Positions 8,370 to 17,812 of a stretch of 64,000 nt of DNA are shown in pieces. Where the stretch lies: NCBI RefSeq assembly GCF_006715025.1, contig NZ_VFMK01000001.1:3162001-3226000 (forward strand), given 5' to 3'. The notes under the pieces are model-generated. The model was not told the origin of the DNA, made no database searches, and saw only the letters and a program-made list of their open reading frames with translations. Position 1 is the stretch's first letter, and every line of letters begins with the position of its first letter. This stretch comes from Serratia fonticola (GTDB lineage: Bacteria > Pseudomonadota > Gammaproteobacteria > Enterobacterales > Enterobacteriaceae). The position numbers and the translations under genes are program-made.

Positions 8370-9568
8370 TATTTATTCTCGCGCTTTATCGTCATAGGGA
8401 ATACCGTTTCGGTGCCATAACGGCCGCTACAGTCAGCGGCACCGGCATCACCTTGTTTACACACCAGTTCTGGCATTTGATAGCGGGAACCGTCGCTGCA
8501 GCGGGCCTTGGTGCGGCTGTTGATCACCAGATTACCGGATTGCATTAACCCGGCGCTAACCTCCACCCGGCAGGTGACTTTGTCACCTTGCGTGATCCTG
8601 GCCGTACCCTTGCCGTTCTTGAACTGATACAGCAGGCTTGGCAGCTTACCCGTCAGCGGATCTTTTACCGCCAGCGTGGCGCGCCATTTACCGTTAAGGA
8701 AAGCCGTAGAGCCGATTTTTACCGATTCGGCGGGCAACGTCAGTGCGAGCTTATCGACGACGACCGGGGCAACAACCGGCGGTGGAATGACCTCTGCAAG
8801 GCTTAAAGGCAGATGCAGACCAACGAGCGGACGAGCCGGTTTTACGTCCACTTTGGCTGGCGCAACGATTTCCACCGTTGGTGCAGGGGCTTCAGTAACT
8901 GACGGATAGAGGATGAACCACCAGAACAGCAAGGCCAGCGCAGCCACCACTGGCAAGGACCACCAAAGGCGCTGCGGCTTTTTATTCACAATGGGAGGGA
9001 TAACGTCAGGCGCAGCAGCAGGGGCTGGAATAGGGGGCACGGCAATCTCAGCCAGTGGCGCAATGAATGGCTCGGTGGCGCTATCTTGTTCCAGGCGCAG
9101 GCAATCCAACGGATCATTGCGCGTTTTTCCATCGGCTTTAACACATCCCCAGAAGGTAATGACCGGCTTGCCATCGACCAAAAACACCGCATTTTGATCT
9201 GGAAACTGCATGGCTTTAGTCAACAGTGCGGCAAACAGTTGCTGACTGACTTTGCCGCTATTTTGTGCACGTAAGCTGATGGCCTCAACAATAGTGTGAA
9301 AGCGCACCAACTGGTGCAGAGCTGCAGCCCGTGCAGAGGCGTCTGCGGCATTCCACGAGATCACCCGGCCAGTGATGGGGGCGTACCAATCAATACGTTC
9401 GCCTTGTTCGCTGGGCACCGGGATCGCCAGGCAATCCGCCACCGCCTGTTGCTGTTGAATGCGTAGTGCTTCACGCAATTGTGCCGCAACGGCATAGATC
9501 GGTTGCCCATTCTCGCCTAATGTAAGAACGTCATCTAAACTGCCGCTGCGTAAAAAGGGTTTTGCCAC
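8369..9568 (-). CDS. srfA: SrfA, membrane-anchored first protein of the srf operon
   Basis: A 399-residue protein starting with GTG (MAKPFLRSGSLDDVLTLG). The N-terminal ~190 residues are soluble, followed by a proline/alanine-rich linker, one hydrophobic segment near residues 206-222 (LWWSLPVVAALALLFWW), another Pro-rich stretch and a C-terminal domain with several Cys. The topology fits an inner-membrane protein with a periplasmic C-terminal domain. It is the promoter-proximal gene of srfA-srfB-srfC; the promoter should lie between 9569 and about 9700, divergent from the diguanylate cyclase gene. Confidence 0.8.
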   Translation of the reverse strand: MAKPFLRSGSLDDVLTLGENGQPIYAVAAQLREALRIQQQQAVADCLAIPVPSEQGERIDWYAPITGRVISWNAADASARAAALHQLVRFHTIVEAISLRAQNSGKVSQQLFAALLTKAMQFPDQNAVFLVDGKPVITFWGCVKADGKTRNDPLDCLRLEQDSATEPFIAPLAEIAVPPIPAPAAAPDVIPPIVNKKPQRLWWSLPVVAALALLFWWFILYPSVTEAPAPTVEIVAPAKVDVKPARPLVGLHLPLSLAEVIPPPVVAPVVVDKLALTLPAESVKIGSTAFLNGKWRATLAVKDPLTGKLPSLLYQFKNGKGTARITQGDKVTCRVEVSAGLMQSGNLVINSRTKARCSDGSRYQMPELVCKQGDAGAADCSGRYGTETVFPMTIKRENK

Positions 9569-9758
9569 GCCGAATACCCTGCTTTTGTCCTAAACGGCTA
9601 GTTTAAGGGCCAGCAGTGCAATCAAAGGGGAGAAAACAAGGGTAAACTGGTATCTGTTTTATGCATCACATTGCCAGCGTGAGCGAAGATGATTATTCTG
9701 CAACATGTTGTTTTGTTTTCAAGATCTAAACTTGTCGCTAATTGGAGTGGACGTAGAC

Positions 9759-10727
9759 ATGAAAATGCCAGAGATGCCTGAGAACGAAGTACAACGATTG
9801 AAGGCATTGCGTTCCCTACAATTGTTGGATACGTTGCCTGAAGAGCGCTTTGATCGGGTTACACGTATGGCTCGTCGACTGTTTGGCGTGCCGATCGCGC
9901 TGGTAAGTCTGGTTGATGAAAATCGTCAATGGTTCAAGTCCAACGCAGGGCTGGAAGGGGAACCAGAGACCCCCAGAAATATCTCGCTATGTGGTCATGC
10001 GATTCTGGGAAATGATATTCTGTTAATCCCGGACACGCTGCAGGATGAACGCTTTGCCGATAACCCCTTGGTCAGAAATTCGCCACATATCCGTTTCTAT
10101 GCCGGTTGCCCGCTGAGTTATGCAGACAATCTCAAAATAGGCACCTTGTGCCTGATCGATGATAAACCACGGGATTTTGGCGACGACGATGCGGTAGTAC
10201 TGCGCGATCTGGCCTCCATGGTGGAAGATGAACTGCGGGCATTTCAGGCCTCCACCTCCGACGAACTGACGCAAATCTCCAACCGCCGCGGTTTTCTCTG
10301 CCTGGCCGGACATACGCTGCACTACTGTCAAAACAGACAGGTTAGCGCCAGCCTGGTGTTTATCGATCTCGACAAGTTCAAAATGATTAACGACAGCTAT
10401 GGCCACGCGGAAGGTGACAGGGCGCTGGTCTACTTTGCTGAACTGATGAAGCAGTCGTTTGGTTGCTTTGATGTGATTGCCCGTCTGGGAGGCGACGAAT
10501 TTGTCGTACTGATGGGCGGAAGAACCAAAAATGACGCAGAACAGGAACTCCACGCTCTGCAACAGCGGGTGGATGCACACAATACCTCACAGCTGACACC
10601 TTACGAACTGGCTTTCTCCCACGGCATTGTCGAGTTTGATCCCGCCGAGCCGCGCAGTCTGGAGGCATTGCTTGCTGCGGGGGACGCCATCATGTATCGG
10701 ATTAAAAAGTCAAAAAAAACCGGGTAA
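9759..10727 (+). CDS. Diguanylate cyclase with N-terminal GAF domain (DgcP/YeaP-like)
   Basis: A 322-residue cytoplasmic protein. Residues about 25-160 form a GAF domain (RMARRLFGVPIALVSLVDENRQWFKS is typical); residues about 170-320 form a GGDEF domain with the intact active-site motif GGDEF at 244-248, so c-di-GMP synthesis is expected. No RxxD inhibitory site is seen five residues before the motif. The layout matches E. coli DgcP (YeaP). The start at 9759 follows GGAG by 11 nt; an upstream in-frame ATG at 9705 would add 18 residues without good initiation signals. Its last codons contain the terminator of the convergent arc operon. Confidence 0.8.
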   Translation: MKMPEMPENEVQRLKALRSLQLLDTLPEERFDRVTRMARRLFGVPIALVSLVDENRQWFKSNAGLEGEPETPRNISLCGHAILGNDILLIPDTLQDERFADNPLVRNSPHIRFYAGCPLSYADNLKIGTLCLIDDKPRDFGDDDAVVLRDLASMVEDELRAFQASTSDELTQISNRRGFLCLAGHTLHYCQNRQVSASLVFIDLDKFKMINDSYGHAEGDRALVYFAELMKQSFGCFDVIARLGGDEFVVLMGGRTKNDAEQELHALQQRVDAHNTSQLTPYELAFSHGIVEFDPAEPRSLEALLAAGDAIMYRIKKSKKTG

Positions 10728-10741
10728 CGTTAATTACCCGG
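10712..10741 (-). terminator. Intrinsic terminator of arcD-arcA
   Basis: On the minus strand CCGGGTAA - TTAACG - TTACCCGG is followed directly by a run of eight T. It lies 26 bp after the arcA stop codon and overlaps the last codons and stop of the convergent diguanylate cyclase gene, whose Lys codons supply the A-run. Confidence 0.85.
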
Positions 10742-10766
10742 CCTGTTTACGGTTTAAATATGACGG

Positions 10767-12041
10767 TTAGTAATCGATAGGGTCACGGATAATCGGGCAG
10801 GTCATACAGTGGCCGCCTCCACGGCCGCGCCCCAGTTCGCTACCGACAATCTCAATGACTTCAATACCTTCTTTACGCAGTTGGGTATTGGTTTTGGTAT
10901 TGCGGTCATAAGCCAATACGACCCCAGGAGACAGTGCCACCATGTTGTTACCACTGTCCCACTGTTGGCGTTCGGTGTCGTAATCATTACCCTCGGTTTC
11001 TACCACGCGCAATTTCTTCAGGTTCAGGGCACCGGCTACCGCCTCAACAAAGGTTCCTTTATCACGGCTCAGTTTCATACCGGTAGGGCCGTTATCCGGG
11101 CGAAGAGAGAAGGTTTTGATCTGGTCGACAATGGCCGGATACAGCGTGACAACGTCACGATCACAGAAGGTAAATACCGTATCCAGATGCATGGCGGCGC
11201 GCAGTTTGGGCATGGCGGCAATCATTACCCGTTCAACGCCCGAATGTTTGTTGGCAAACAGTGCGGCGGCTAACTGGGTAATTGCCTGATGCGAAGTACG
11301 TTCACTCATCCCGATCAGCACTGTCTTGTTGCCGATCGGCATCACATCCCCCCCTTCAAGCGTAGCGGTGCCGTGGTGTACGGTAGGATCACCCCACCAG
11401 ACATTAACGTTGGCAGCGCCAAAGTCCGGGTGGAATTTATAGATAGCCGTCGTCAGAATAGTCTCCTCATGACGGGCGGGCCAATACAGTGGATTCAAGG
11501 TGACACCACCATAGATCCAGCATGTGGTATCACGGGTATACAAGGTGTTCGGTAACGGGGGCAGCAGATATTCGGTGATGCCCACGGCCTCACGGATCAG
11601 CTTCAGCTCTTCGTGGTCAGCATAGCCTTCTTTTGCCAATTCAGTCGTGGAGAGCCCACCGATCAGCACCTCGGCCAATGCGCGCGGCGCCAACCCATCA
11701 AGGAAACTGCGCGTTTCATTCAGGATCCCCAGTGACACTTCATTGGGCACAATCTGCTGGTCCAGGATCCATTTTCTGGCTTCGGGCAGAGCCAACGTTT
11801 CGGCCAGCAGATTATGCATTTCAACAACATCTACGCCGTGTTCACGCATCTTGGTCATAAAGTCAAAATGGTCACGCTTGGCACGCTCAACCCACAGCAC
11901 GTCATCAAACAACAGCTCATCACAGTTACTGGGGGTCAGCCGGTTATGTGCCTTGCCAGGTGCACATACCATGACTTTATGTAATTTCCCTACCTCGGAA
12001 TGAACACCAAACTTGGTCTGCGCCTTTTTTTTAGTCGACAT
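10767..12041 (-). CDS. arcA: Arginine deiminase ArcA
   Basis: A 424-residue enzyme hydrolysing L-arginine to L-citrulline and ammonia. The start has the family signature (FGVHSEVGKLHKVMVCAPG), the central catalytic segment (LEGGDVMPIG) and the catalytic cysteine in GGGHCMTCP near the C-terminus (Cys about 412). The start has GAGG upstream. It follows arcD by 15 bp in one operon. The usual downstream genes arcB (ornithine carbamoyltransferase) and arcC (carbamate kinase) are absent: a terminator and the diguanylate cyclase gene follow. The visible pair would give arginine uptake and ammonia release, useful in acid resistance, but not the ATP of the full pathway unless arcBC lie elsewhere. A matS site lies inside. 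Confidence 0.92.
   Translation of the reverse strand: MSTKKKAQTKFGVHSEVGKLHKVMVCAPGKAHNRLTPSNCDELLFDDVLWVERAKRDHFDFMTKMREHGVDVVEMHNLLAETLALPEARKWILDQQIVPNEVSLGILNETRSFLDGLAPRALAEVLIGGLSTTELAKEGYADHEELKLIREAVGITEYLLPPLPNTLYTRDTTCWIYGGVTLNPLYWPARHEETILTTAIYKFHPDFGAANVNVWWGDPTVHHGTATLEGGDVMPIGNKTVLIGMSERTSHQAITQLAAALFANKHSGVERVMIAAMPKLRAAMHLDTVFTFCDRDVVTLYPAIVDQIKTFSLRPDNGPTGMKLSRDKGTFVEAVAGALNLKKLRVVETEGNDYDTERQQWDSGNNMVALSPGVVLAYDRNTKTNTQLRKEGIEVIEIVGSELGRGRGGGHCMTCPIIRDPIDY
11146..11158. other. matS site (MatP binding), GTGACAACGTCAC
   Basis: Perfect match to GTGACRNYGTCAC, inside arcA. Second of four perfect copies in the window. Confidence 0.75.
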
Positions 12042-12056
12042 AATGACTTGCCTCGA

Positions 12057-13574
12057 TCAGATTGTGATAACGCCCGTCGCAATACTGTAAATTGCGACAA
12101 TTGCGGCGACCATGACGATAACAAAGAGCACCATTTCAGCCGGGGTAAACAGTTTTGCCTGCTGTTCACGTTTGGCCATAATGTACAACAGCGTGCCTGG
12201 GCCATAGATGATGGCGGAGAGCAGCAGGTATTTCATACCACCGGCATACAGCATCAACAGCGCATAGAAGGTGGCAATAATCGCGAAGATCAGATCCTTT
12301 TTGCGATCGGTTTTGTCGGTTTCGTAGGTTTCACCTGTCCAGGCCAGTTTCAATCCATAGGCCCCAACCAACAGGTAAGGGATCAACGTCAGCGAACTGG
12401 TCAATTCAAGCGCCAATTGGAAGGCATATTGGCTGAACAGCGTCAGGATCAAGAACACCTGAATCGTCACGTTCGTCAGCCAAACGGCTGAAGAAGGCAC
12501 TGCATTACTGTTTTCTGTGGCAAAGACCTTGGGCATACTTTGGCTTTTCGCGGCCGAGAACAACACTTCGGCTGCCAGCAATGACCAAGAGAGATAAGCC
12601 CCCAGGACCGAAACAATTAACCCGACGCTGATGAAGATAGCTCCCCAACGCCCGACGATAGCCTCCAGCACACCCGCCATGGAAGGCTGGCGCAACGCCG
12701 CCAGATCGGGACGTAACAACACGCCGTAAGAGAGCATGGTAATCAGTACCAACAGACACAGCACTCCGACGAACCCCAGCACTGTCGCGATACCTACGTG
12801 ACTGCGCTCTTTGGCATAACGTGAATAGACGCTAGCACCTTCAATCCCCAAAAAGACGAACACGGTGACCAGCATGGTGCTACGCACCTGGCTGAACAAG
12901 GATTCCGGTTCCGCGGCTGGGGTTATTGCCGCTGCGGCGTGGCCCACGTAGCCGTAATCGTTAAGGTGCGAGAGATCCCCTACGCTGGCTAAAGAGGCCG
13001 CTTCGGGGGCACCCCAGAAGTTGAGCACGAAAATGTCACTTTTGAAGGCGAAGATCAGCACGATAACAAAAATGAGGATGGGCAAAATTTTAGCAATAGT
13101 GGCAATGGTGTTGATCGCCGCTGCACTTTTTACGCCGCGCAGTACCAGGATATGAAATCCCCATAAAATGACCGAGGCGACCAGTACCGCAGGAATGGTA
13201 TTCCCATCACCAAATACCGGGAAGAAAGCCCCCAGCGTGGATTTGATCAACACAAAATAGGAGACGTTACCGATACAGGTCCCCGCCCAGAACCCGAGAG
13301 CGGAGGCAAAACCAAGATAATCACCGAACCCGGCTTTGGCATAGATAAAAACACCAGAATCGAGATCGGGTTTTCGTTGAGCCAGGGTCTGGAAGACAAA
13401 AGCCAGCATTAACATACCACCGCCGGCAATACACCAGGCGATGATGGCACCAAACCCTCCCGTTGCGCGCCCAAAGGTTGCCGGTAAAGAAAATATCCCG
13501 GCACCTATCATGGAACCCACCACTAACGCAGTGAGAGACCACAGGGACAATTTATTCGTAGATGAGCTCGTCAT
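12057..13574 (-). CDS. arcD: Arginine/ornithine antiporter ArcD
   Basis: A 505-residue APA-family transporter of the basic amino acid/polyamine antiporter group, with about 12-13 membrane segments. The N-terminal SLTALVVGSMIGAGIFSLP motif (first helix with G-S-M-I-G-A-G) is diagnostic. It normally exchanges external arginine for ornithine. The start MTSSS at 13574 is chosen because AAGGA lies 7 nt upstream; an in-frame start 18 bp earlier has none. It is the first gene of arcD-arcA. Because no ornithine-forming arcB is next to it, arginine/citrulline exchange is an alternative worth considering. Confidence 0.88.
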   Translation of the reverse strand: MTSSSTNKLSLWSLTALVVGSMIGAGIFSLPATFGRATGGFGAIIAWCIAGGGMLMLAFVFQTLAQRKPDLDSGVFIYAKAGFGDYLGFASALGFWAGTCIGNVSYFVLIKSTLGAFFPVFGDGNTIPAVLVASVILWGFHILVLRGVKSAAAINTIATIAKILPILIFVIVLIFAFKSDIFVLNFWGAPEAASLASVGDLSHLNDYGYVGHAAAAITPAAEPESLFSQVRSTMLVTVFVFLGIEGASVYSRYAKERSHVGIATVLGFVGVLCLLVLITMLSYGVLLRPDLAALRQPSMAGVLEAIVGRWGAIFISVGLIVSVLGAYLSWSLLAAEVLFSAAKSQSMPKVFATENSNAVPSSAVWLTNVTIQVFLILTLFSQYAFQLALELTSSLTLIPYLLVGAYGLKLAWTGETYETDKTDRKKDLIFAIIATFYALLMLYAGGMKYLLLSAIIYGPGTLLYIMAKREQQAKLFTPAEMVLFVIVMVAAIVAIYSIATGVITI

Positions 13575-14174
13575 AGTTTTCCTTACTGACACCGAGTCAA
13601 TTAAGTGATGTGTTATTAAAGGATAACGTTAGCCGTACACTGACGATTAGATCATAGCTATAACCCTGAATTTTTCCTGCCATCAAAAACATTTTTTCAT
13701 CATTATCAGCACCGTTGATTTTAAATTTGTTAAAACAAGGCCATTCAACAGAATAAAAAACCACCAACGCTATTATTACCCATTAACAATGCTATAAATG
13801 AAGGCGAAATAAATATTATAAAGTTATTTTCAAAACACAATTTCAACTGATGTGGCTTGTGGTTTGGCGAGTCTGAATGATAAGCTGTCACTTTCTCTTT
13901 GAAATCAACCGGATAATAAGATTATTTTTATTGTTGTTAATAATCATGACACTATAAAACGCTTACCAAGAGGAGAGAGTGAGATTAAAGGCTAAAATTA
14001 GTTGATGGCGTTGCCGTTGTCACCATTGAAGCAAGAATATTCTTTGCTTTAATTCATTACTCCACGACTGACATAAATCTTTAACATTGTGCAGTTTCCT
14101 TTCATGTACTAAGATTATTTTTATAAAAAACAGTAGGGTGAGCGCCATTTTTCTCAAAGGTGGATGGTAGCGTA
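13575..14174. other. Intergenic region between divergent arcD and acyltransferase-like gene
   Basis: About 600 bp of AT-rich DNA holding two divergent promoters. A partial TTGAT half-site near 13720 is a weak FNR-like hint for arcD; no full TTGATnnnnATCAA or ArgR box was found by eye. No RNA gene or ORF with a good start is visible. Confidence 0.4.
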
Positions 14175-15143
14175 ATGATTAAAAATGTCAGCCAGCATGC
14201 GTTGAAAAGCTTGAGCTGCTTTGCAGCCGTGACTTTTTTCTCAACAAGCCAAATGTGTGCCTATGAGTGCTTTCTTGATGCTAACGCCATGAGCGTGCTG
14301 TACTTTGTCTCAATCATATCCAAGCCATTGTTTTTCATTATCATTGGATACATGGATGAAGTGGAGAAACTCTCTAGGCGAGACATTATCATTAAAATAA
14401 AATCTATTATCATGATAATGATTTTTTGGAATATTGTACTTTCCTTGATTAAAACACAGTATATTCAGCAGGGTTATATATTGCAAAATGGTATATTGCT
14501 TAATATGGGTATTATCTATCTCATCTACCCCCTTATTCTTAAAGGCATTAAACATTTAAAAATAACTGCAGCTATCTTCATTGGGTTGGTGGCTATCATC
14601 GCCTTACTGGACATTTTTAGCCCTTTGAATACCCAGGATGATCCCTTGTTTATCTCCAGCTACTCCTTTATCTGGATATGGGGCGGGTATTACATTTTGG
14701 GGCATATGCTGGGTGAGGCGCCAGGCCGCCTGTTTACTAAAAAGCCTGGCGTGCTTTGGGGAGCCAGATGCATGGTGATCCCAATAGGTATCTCCATGTA
14801 TTTTTATGAACGCTATTTATCAACACATACTCAAATCAGCGTTGCTGGCTGGTTTGTTCTGGAACACTTACACCTGTTGGCTATGAGTCTGGCGTTGTTT
14901 ATCCTGTTTGACAACATCAATATAAAAAACCGCGTGATTACCCGTGCAGTGGAATTTATCAGCCCAGCAATGGTGGGTGTTTATATCGTGCACTACAGCG
15001 TATTCTATTTCATTACCACGCTATATAACTTCCATGATGTCACGTTAAAATTCACCCTGCTGGTTCTGGTGTTTATTGCCTCGGTATTGATTTGCCGGCT
15101 GCTATTGTTAAACCGGTTTACTGCTCGCATCATTTCCTTTTGA
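14175..15143 (+). CDS. Acyltransferase-3-like multi-pass membrane protein
   Basis: A 322-residue protein with about ten hydrophobic helices, similar in layout to the acyltransferase 3 / WecH (YiaH) family that O-acetylates surface sugars. The usual N-terminal catalytic pattern (Arg followed about ten residues later by His in helix 1) is not visible: the first helix reads ALKSLSCFAAVTFF. It may therefore be a diverged or inactive member. Either ATG at 14175 or a GTG at 14160 could start it. Its 3' end overlaps the convergent nhaC gene by 36 bp. AT-rich codon use differs from the neighbouring arc and nhaC genes. Confidence 0.55.
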   Translation: MIKNVSQHALKSLSCFAAVTFFSTSQMCAYECFLDANAMSVLYFVSIISKPLFFIIIGYMDEVEKLSRRDIIIKIKSIIMIMIFWNIVLSLIKTQYIQQGYILQNGILLNMGIIYLIYPLILKGIKHLKITAAIFIGLVAIIALLDIFSPLNTQDDPLFISSYSFIWIWGGYYILGHMLGEAPGRLFTKKPGVLWGARCMVIPIGISMYFYERYLSTHTQISVAGWFVLEHLHLLAMSLALFILFDNINIKNRVITRAVEFISPAMVGVYIVHYSVFYFITTLYNFHDVTLKFTLLVLVFIASVLICRLLLLNRFTARIISF

Positions 15144-16610
15144 AGCTGCAACTACCGGGATATGGCGAATATTAAAACCGGTAATACCTAACGCCAGAGT
15201 GAGCAGCGGGGCAACAATATTGAACACGGCAAACGGCATATAAGCCATGGTTGAAACCCCCAACACGGCAGCCATATAGGCGCCGCAGGAATTCCAGGGG
15301 ATCAGCGGAGAGGTGACAATACCGGCATCAGACACAATGCGCGAAAGGTTCTCTGGTGCCAATCCTCGCTTGGCGAATTCGGCACGGAACAGACGCGTTG
15401 GCAGCAACAGCGCGATATACTGATCGCCAGCGGCAATATTGAGGCCAATAGCCGTGGCCACCACCGACGTAAACAGGCGGCCTACGGTTCTGGCACGCAA
15501 CAACAGTGGCGTCACCAGTTTGTTAAGCAAGCCAAAGTCATCCACCATAATGCCAAACGTCACTGCGCCGATGATCAACCAGATCGTCAGCAGCATACTG
15601 TCCATCCCACCCCGGGAAAGCAACGCATCAATCTGTGCAATGCCGGAGTTTTCCTGAAAGCCGGTGGCCATTGCCATCCATACCGCCTTGATGGCCAGCA
15701 GTGGTGAGGCTACGCCTGGCTCCACAATAAACCGATCGATAACTTGAGGCTGCATAAACGAGGTCATAATCCCGGCCAGCAGGGCAGAACACATGATCGC
15801 CAATGAGGCTGGAACTTTTAACACCGATAGCATCAGCAGAAAAACCAGTGGTAACAGGTTCCACGGCGTAATGTGGAACAGCTCATTGAAGCGGGTCAGC
15901 TCATTATTGGTGACCGTGGCATCAAAAGCGCTGTGCTGGTTAAGCCCCAGTAGAATAAACGCGATCAGGGCGATAAATCCCGCCGGGACGGTGGTCCACA
16001 GCTGGGTACGAATATGTTTATACAGTTCTACGCCATTCAGCTGCGCTGCCAGCACGGTACTTTCCGACAGCGGTGAAATTTTATCTCCGACATAAGCCCC
16101 AGAAATTACGGCACCGGCCGTGATCTCTGGCGATAACCCCAGCATATTGGTTAAGCCAACCAGGCCGACGCCCAGTGTCCCGGCTGTGGTCCAGGAGCTG
16201 CCGATACTCAACGATACGGCGACACACACCAAAAAGGCAATGGGATAGAACCAGTTAGGGGTGATCATGATAATGCCGTAATACACCATGGTGGGAATGG
16301 TGCCGGACATGTTCCAGGTACCTATCAGTGCGCCGACGGAAAAAAGAATGAATATCGCCCCCGATACGGTTGAGATCCCTTTACGGCCAGATTCGGAGAC
16401 GGTTTCCCAACTGTGCCCATTCTTTAAAATGATCATCGCGGTGACCATGGTACTGATAATGATCGCCACCTGCAGTGGACCTTTTACCGCATCAAGCCCA
16501 AACAGCGCTACGGAAGCGCCTACCAGCAAAATCAAGGTGAATACTGGAATAATGGCATCCAGATAACTGGGCGCTTTTATCGGACGAGGGGATTTTGCAA
16601 CGTTGGCCAT
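15108..16610 (-). CDS. nhaC: Na+/H+ antiporter NhaC family
   Basis: A 500-residue inner-membrane antiporter with about 12 membrane segments. The family hallmarks SIGSSWTTAGTLGVGL near residue 140 and GAYVGDKISPLSEST near 175, and the later TSPLIPWNSCGAYMA, are present. Members exchange external protons for cytoplasmic sodium, or combine this with organic acid exchange. The ATG at 16610 follows GGAG by 5 nt; a GTG 6 bp earlier is less likely. It follows the AraC-type gene on the same strand with a 161-bp gap, so it probably has its own promoter. Confidence 0.85.
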   Translation of the reverse strand: MANVAKSPRPIKAPSYLDAIIPVFTLILLVGASVALFGLDAVKGPLQVAIIISTMVTAMIILKNGHSWETVSESGRKGISTVSGAIFILFSVGALIGTWNMSGTIPTMVYYGIIMITPNWFYPIAFLVCVAVSLSIGSSWTTAGTLGVGLVGLTNMLGLSPEITAGAVISGAYVGDKISPLSESTVLAAQLNGVELYKHIRTQLWTTVPAGFIALIAFILLGLNQHSAFDATVTNNELTRFNELFHITPWNLLPLVFLLMLSVLKVPASLAIMCSALLAGIMTSFMQPQVIDRFIVEPGVASPLLAIKAVWMAMATGFQENSGIAQIDALLSRGGMDSMLLTIWLIIGAVTFGIMVDDFGLLNKLVTPLLLRARTVGRLFTSVVATAIGLNIAAGDQYIALLLPTRLFRAEFAKRGLAPENLSRIVSDAGIVTSPLIPWNSCGAYMAAVLGVSTMAYMPFAVFNIVAPLLTLALGITGFNIRHIPVVAASKGNDASSKPV

Positions 16611-16771
16611 ATGCACTCCACAGACAGTTAAGACAAAATGAATGCCTGAATTTCACATCTCGGTACTGCGATTCCTGTGGTAGCTACTGCGATAAGTATA
16701 GTTCGCCGGGCTATATCGCAATGATTATTTTCATAATTGCGGATATCTATCGCACAAGGGGAAAACTGGGG

Positions 16772-17755
16772 TTATGGCTCGATGGGGCTAAGGCTATGCA
16801 GGCGTGCAACAATCTGCGTATCCAGGGGCAGACTGCGGAAATCTGTCATGATCTGCATTTCTGCAGCAGAATTGATCGCGGTGAGGTAGCGCTTTCTAAA
16901 CGCTGTCGGCGTCATACGGCAATATTTGTTAAAGGCGAAAATCAGCTGTTTATGACCGCTGAAACCGCAGGTATAGCTGATATCCGTAATCGGAATGTTG
17001 GTGTCTTTTAGCAGCAGCTTAGCCTTATTAATCCGGATCATCGTCAGATATTCTTTAAAATTGTAGCCGCTGATCTTTTTGAAGGTACGTGAAAAGTGGT
17101 GGTAACTGACGCCGGCGTTATCGGCAATGGTGGCCAGATTCAGTTCATCATCAAAATGCTGATTAATAAACTCAATGCCATATTTGACCAACTGTTGGTC
17201 TTTTTTTCTGAACGGCACCTGTTGCCGATCGGTCCGTTGTTCTGCCGCTGCCGCCAGCGAACCCAACAGTTGGTAAACCAGAGCAATACGGGTAAACGAA
17301 GGCTGGGCGTGAACCAGGTGCTCAAGCAGGGCGGTCACACGATGCCTAATCTGTCGGTCTTCGGTTTGGTTATCCTGATTTCCCATCAGGGCGTAATCCA
17401 TATGTGGCGCTGGATGGGTCTCGTCAAACAGGCTAGGTGCAAACTGTATTGTCAGCAATTGACTCTCTGGGGCACGGGCCTCTAACGAGTGTATTTCGTC
17501 CGGGTTGATATAGAGCATACTGCCCGCAGCGGCCACCGTGGTGGCATGCCCCAGCGTCACGGAAAACTCACCTGACAAGATGCAGATCAACTCTGGGGAC
17601 GAATGCCAATGTGGTTCACAGTAATAAACCTCTGCGGCAAACACGTTCAGTTTTTCGGCATCAAAGGAGATCAGCTCATAACCGCTACCTTCATGGATTG
17701 CCGTTTGCCGCTGCGATTTTAACCTTGGCTGCTGCGTAACGGAAAAAGGAAACAT
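16772..17755 (-). CDS. AraC-family transcriptional regulator
   Basis: A 327-residue regulator with an N-terminal cupin-like sensor (EVYYCEPHWHSSPELICILSGEFSV, residues about 42-65) and a C-terminal double helix-turn-helix (about 205-300; NLATIADNAGVSYHHFSRTFKKISG and ISYTCGFSGHKQLIFAFNKY). The His-rich cupin and the layout fit sugar-responsive activators. It lies 57 bp after the glycosidase remnant on the same strand and was probably the operon's regulator. Its own reading frame is intact although the enzyme and transporter it likely controlled are broken. Confidence 0.85.
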   Translation of the reverse strand: MFPFSVTQQPRLKSQRQTAIHEGSGYELISFDAEKLNVFAAEVYYCEPHWHSSPELICILSGEFSVTLGHATTVAAAGSMLYINPDEIHSLEARAPESQLLTIQFAPSLFDETHPAPHMDYALMGNQDNQTEDRQIRHRVTALLEHLVHAQPSFTRIALVYQLLGSLAAAAEQRTDRQQVPFRKKDQQLVKYGIEFINQHFDDELNLATIADNAGVSYHHFSRTFKKISGYNFKEYLTMIRINKAKLLLKDTNIPITDISYTCGFSGHKQLIFAFNKYCRMTPTAFRKRYLTAINSAAEMQIMTDFRSLPLDTQIVARLHSLSPIEP

Positions 17756-17812
17756 TCGGCTTACTCTCCATGCATAGCGTTCCCCCCGATAAGGAGAGGG
17801 AACGCGTTGACT

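Noticed and set aside
8574..8586. GTGACTTTGTCAC as a fifth matS site
   Set aside because: The central triplet TTT breaks the R-N-Y rule on either strand, so it has one mismatch and is not called.
13593..14159. FNR or ArgR sites upstream of arcD
   Set aside because: Only a half FNR-like site was found; no complete palindrome or ARG box is visible by eye.
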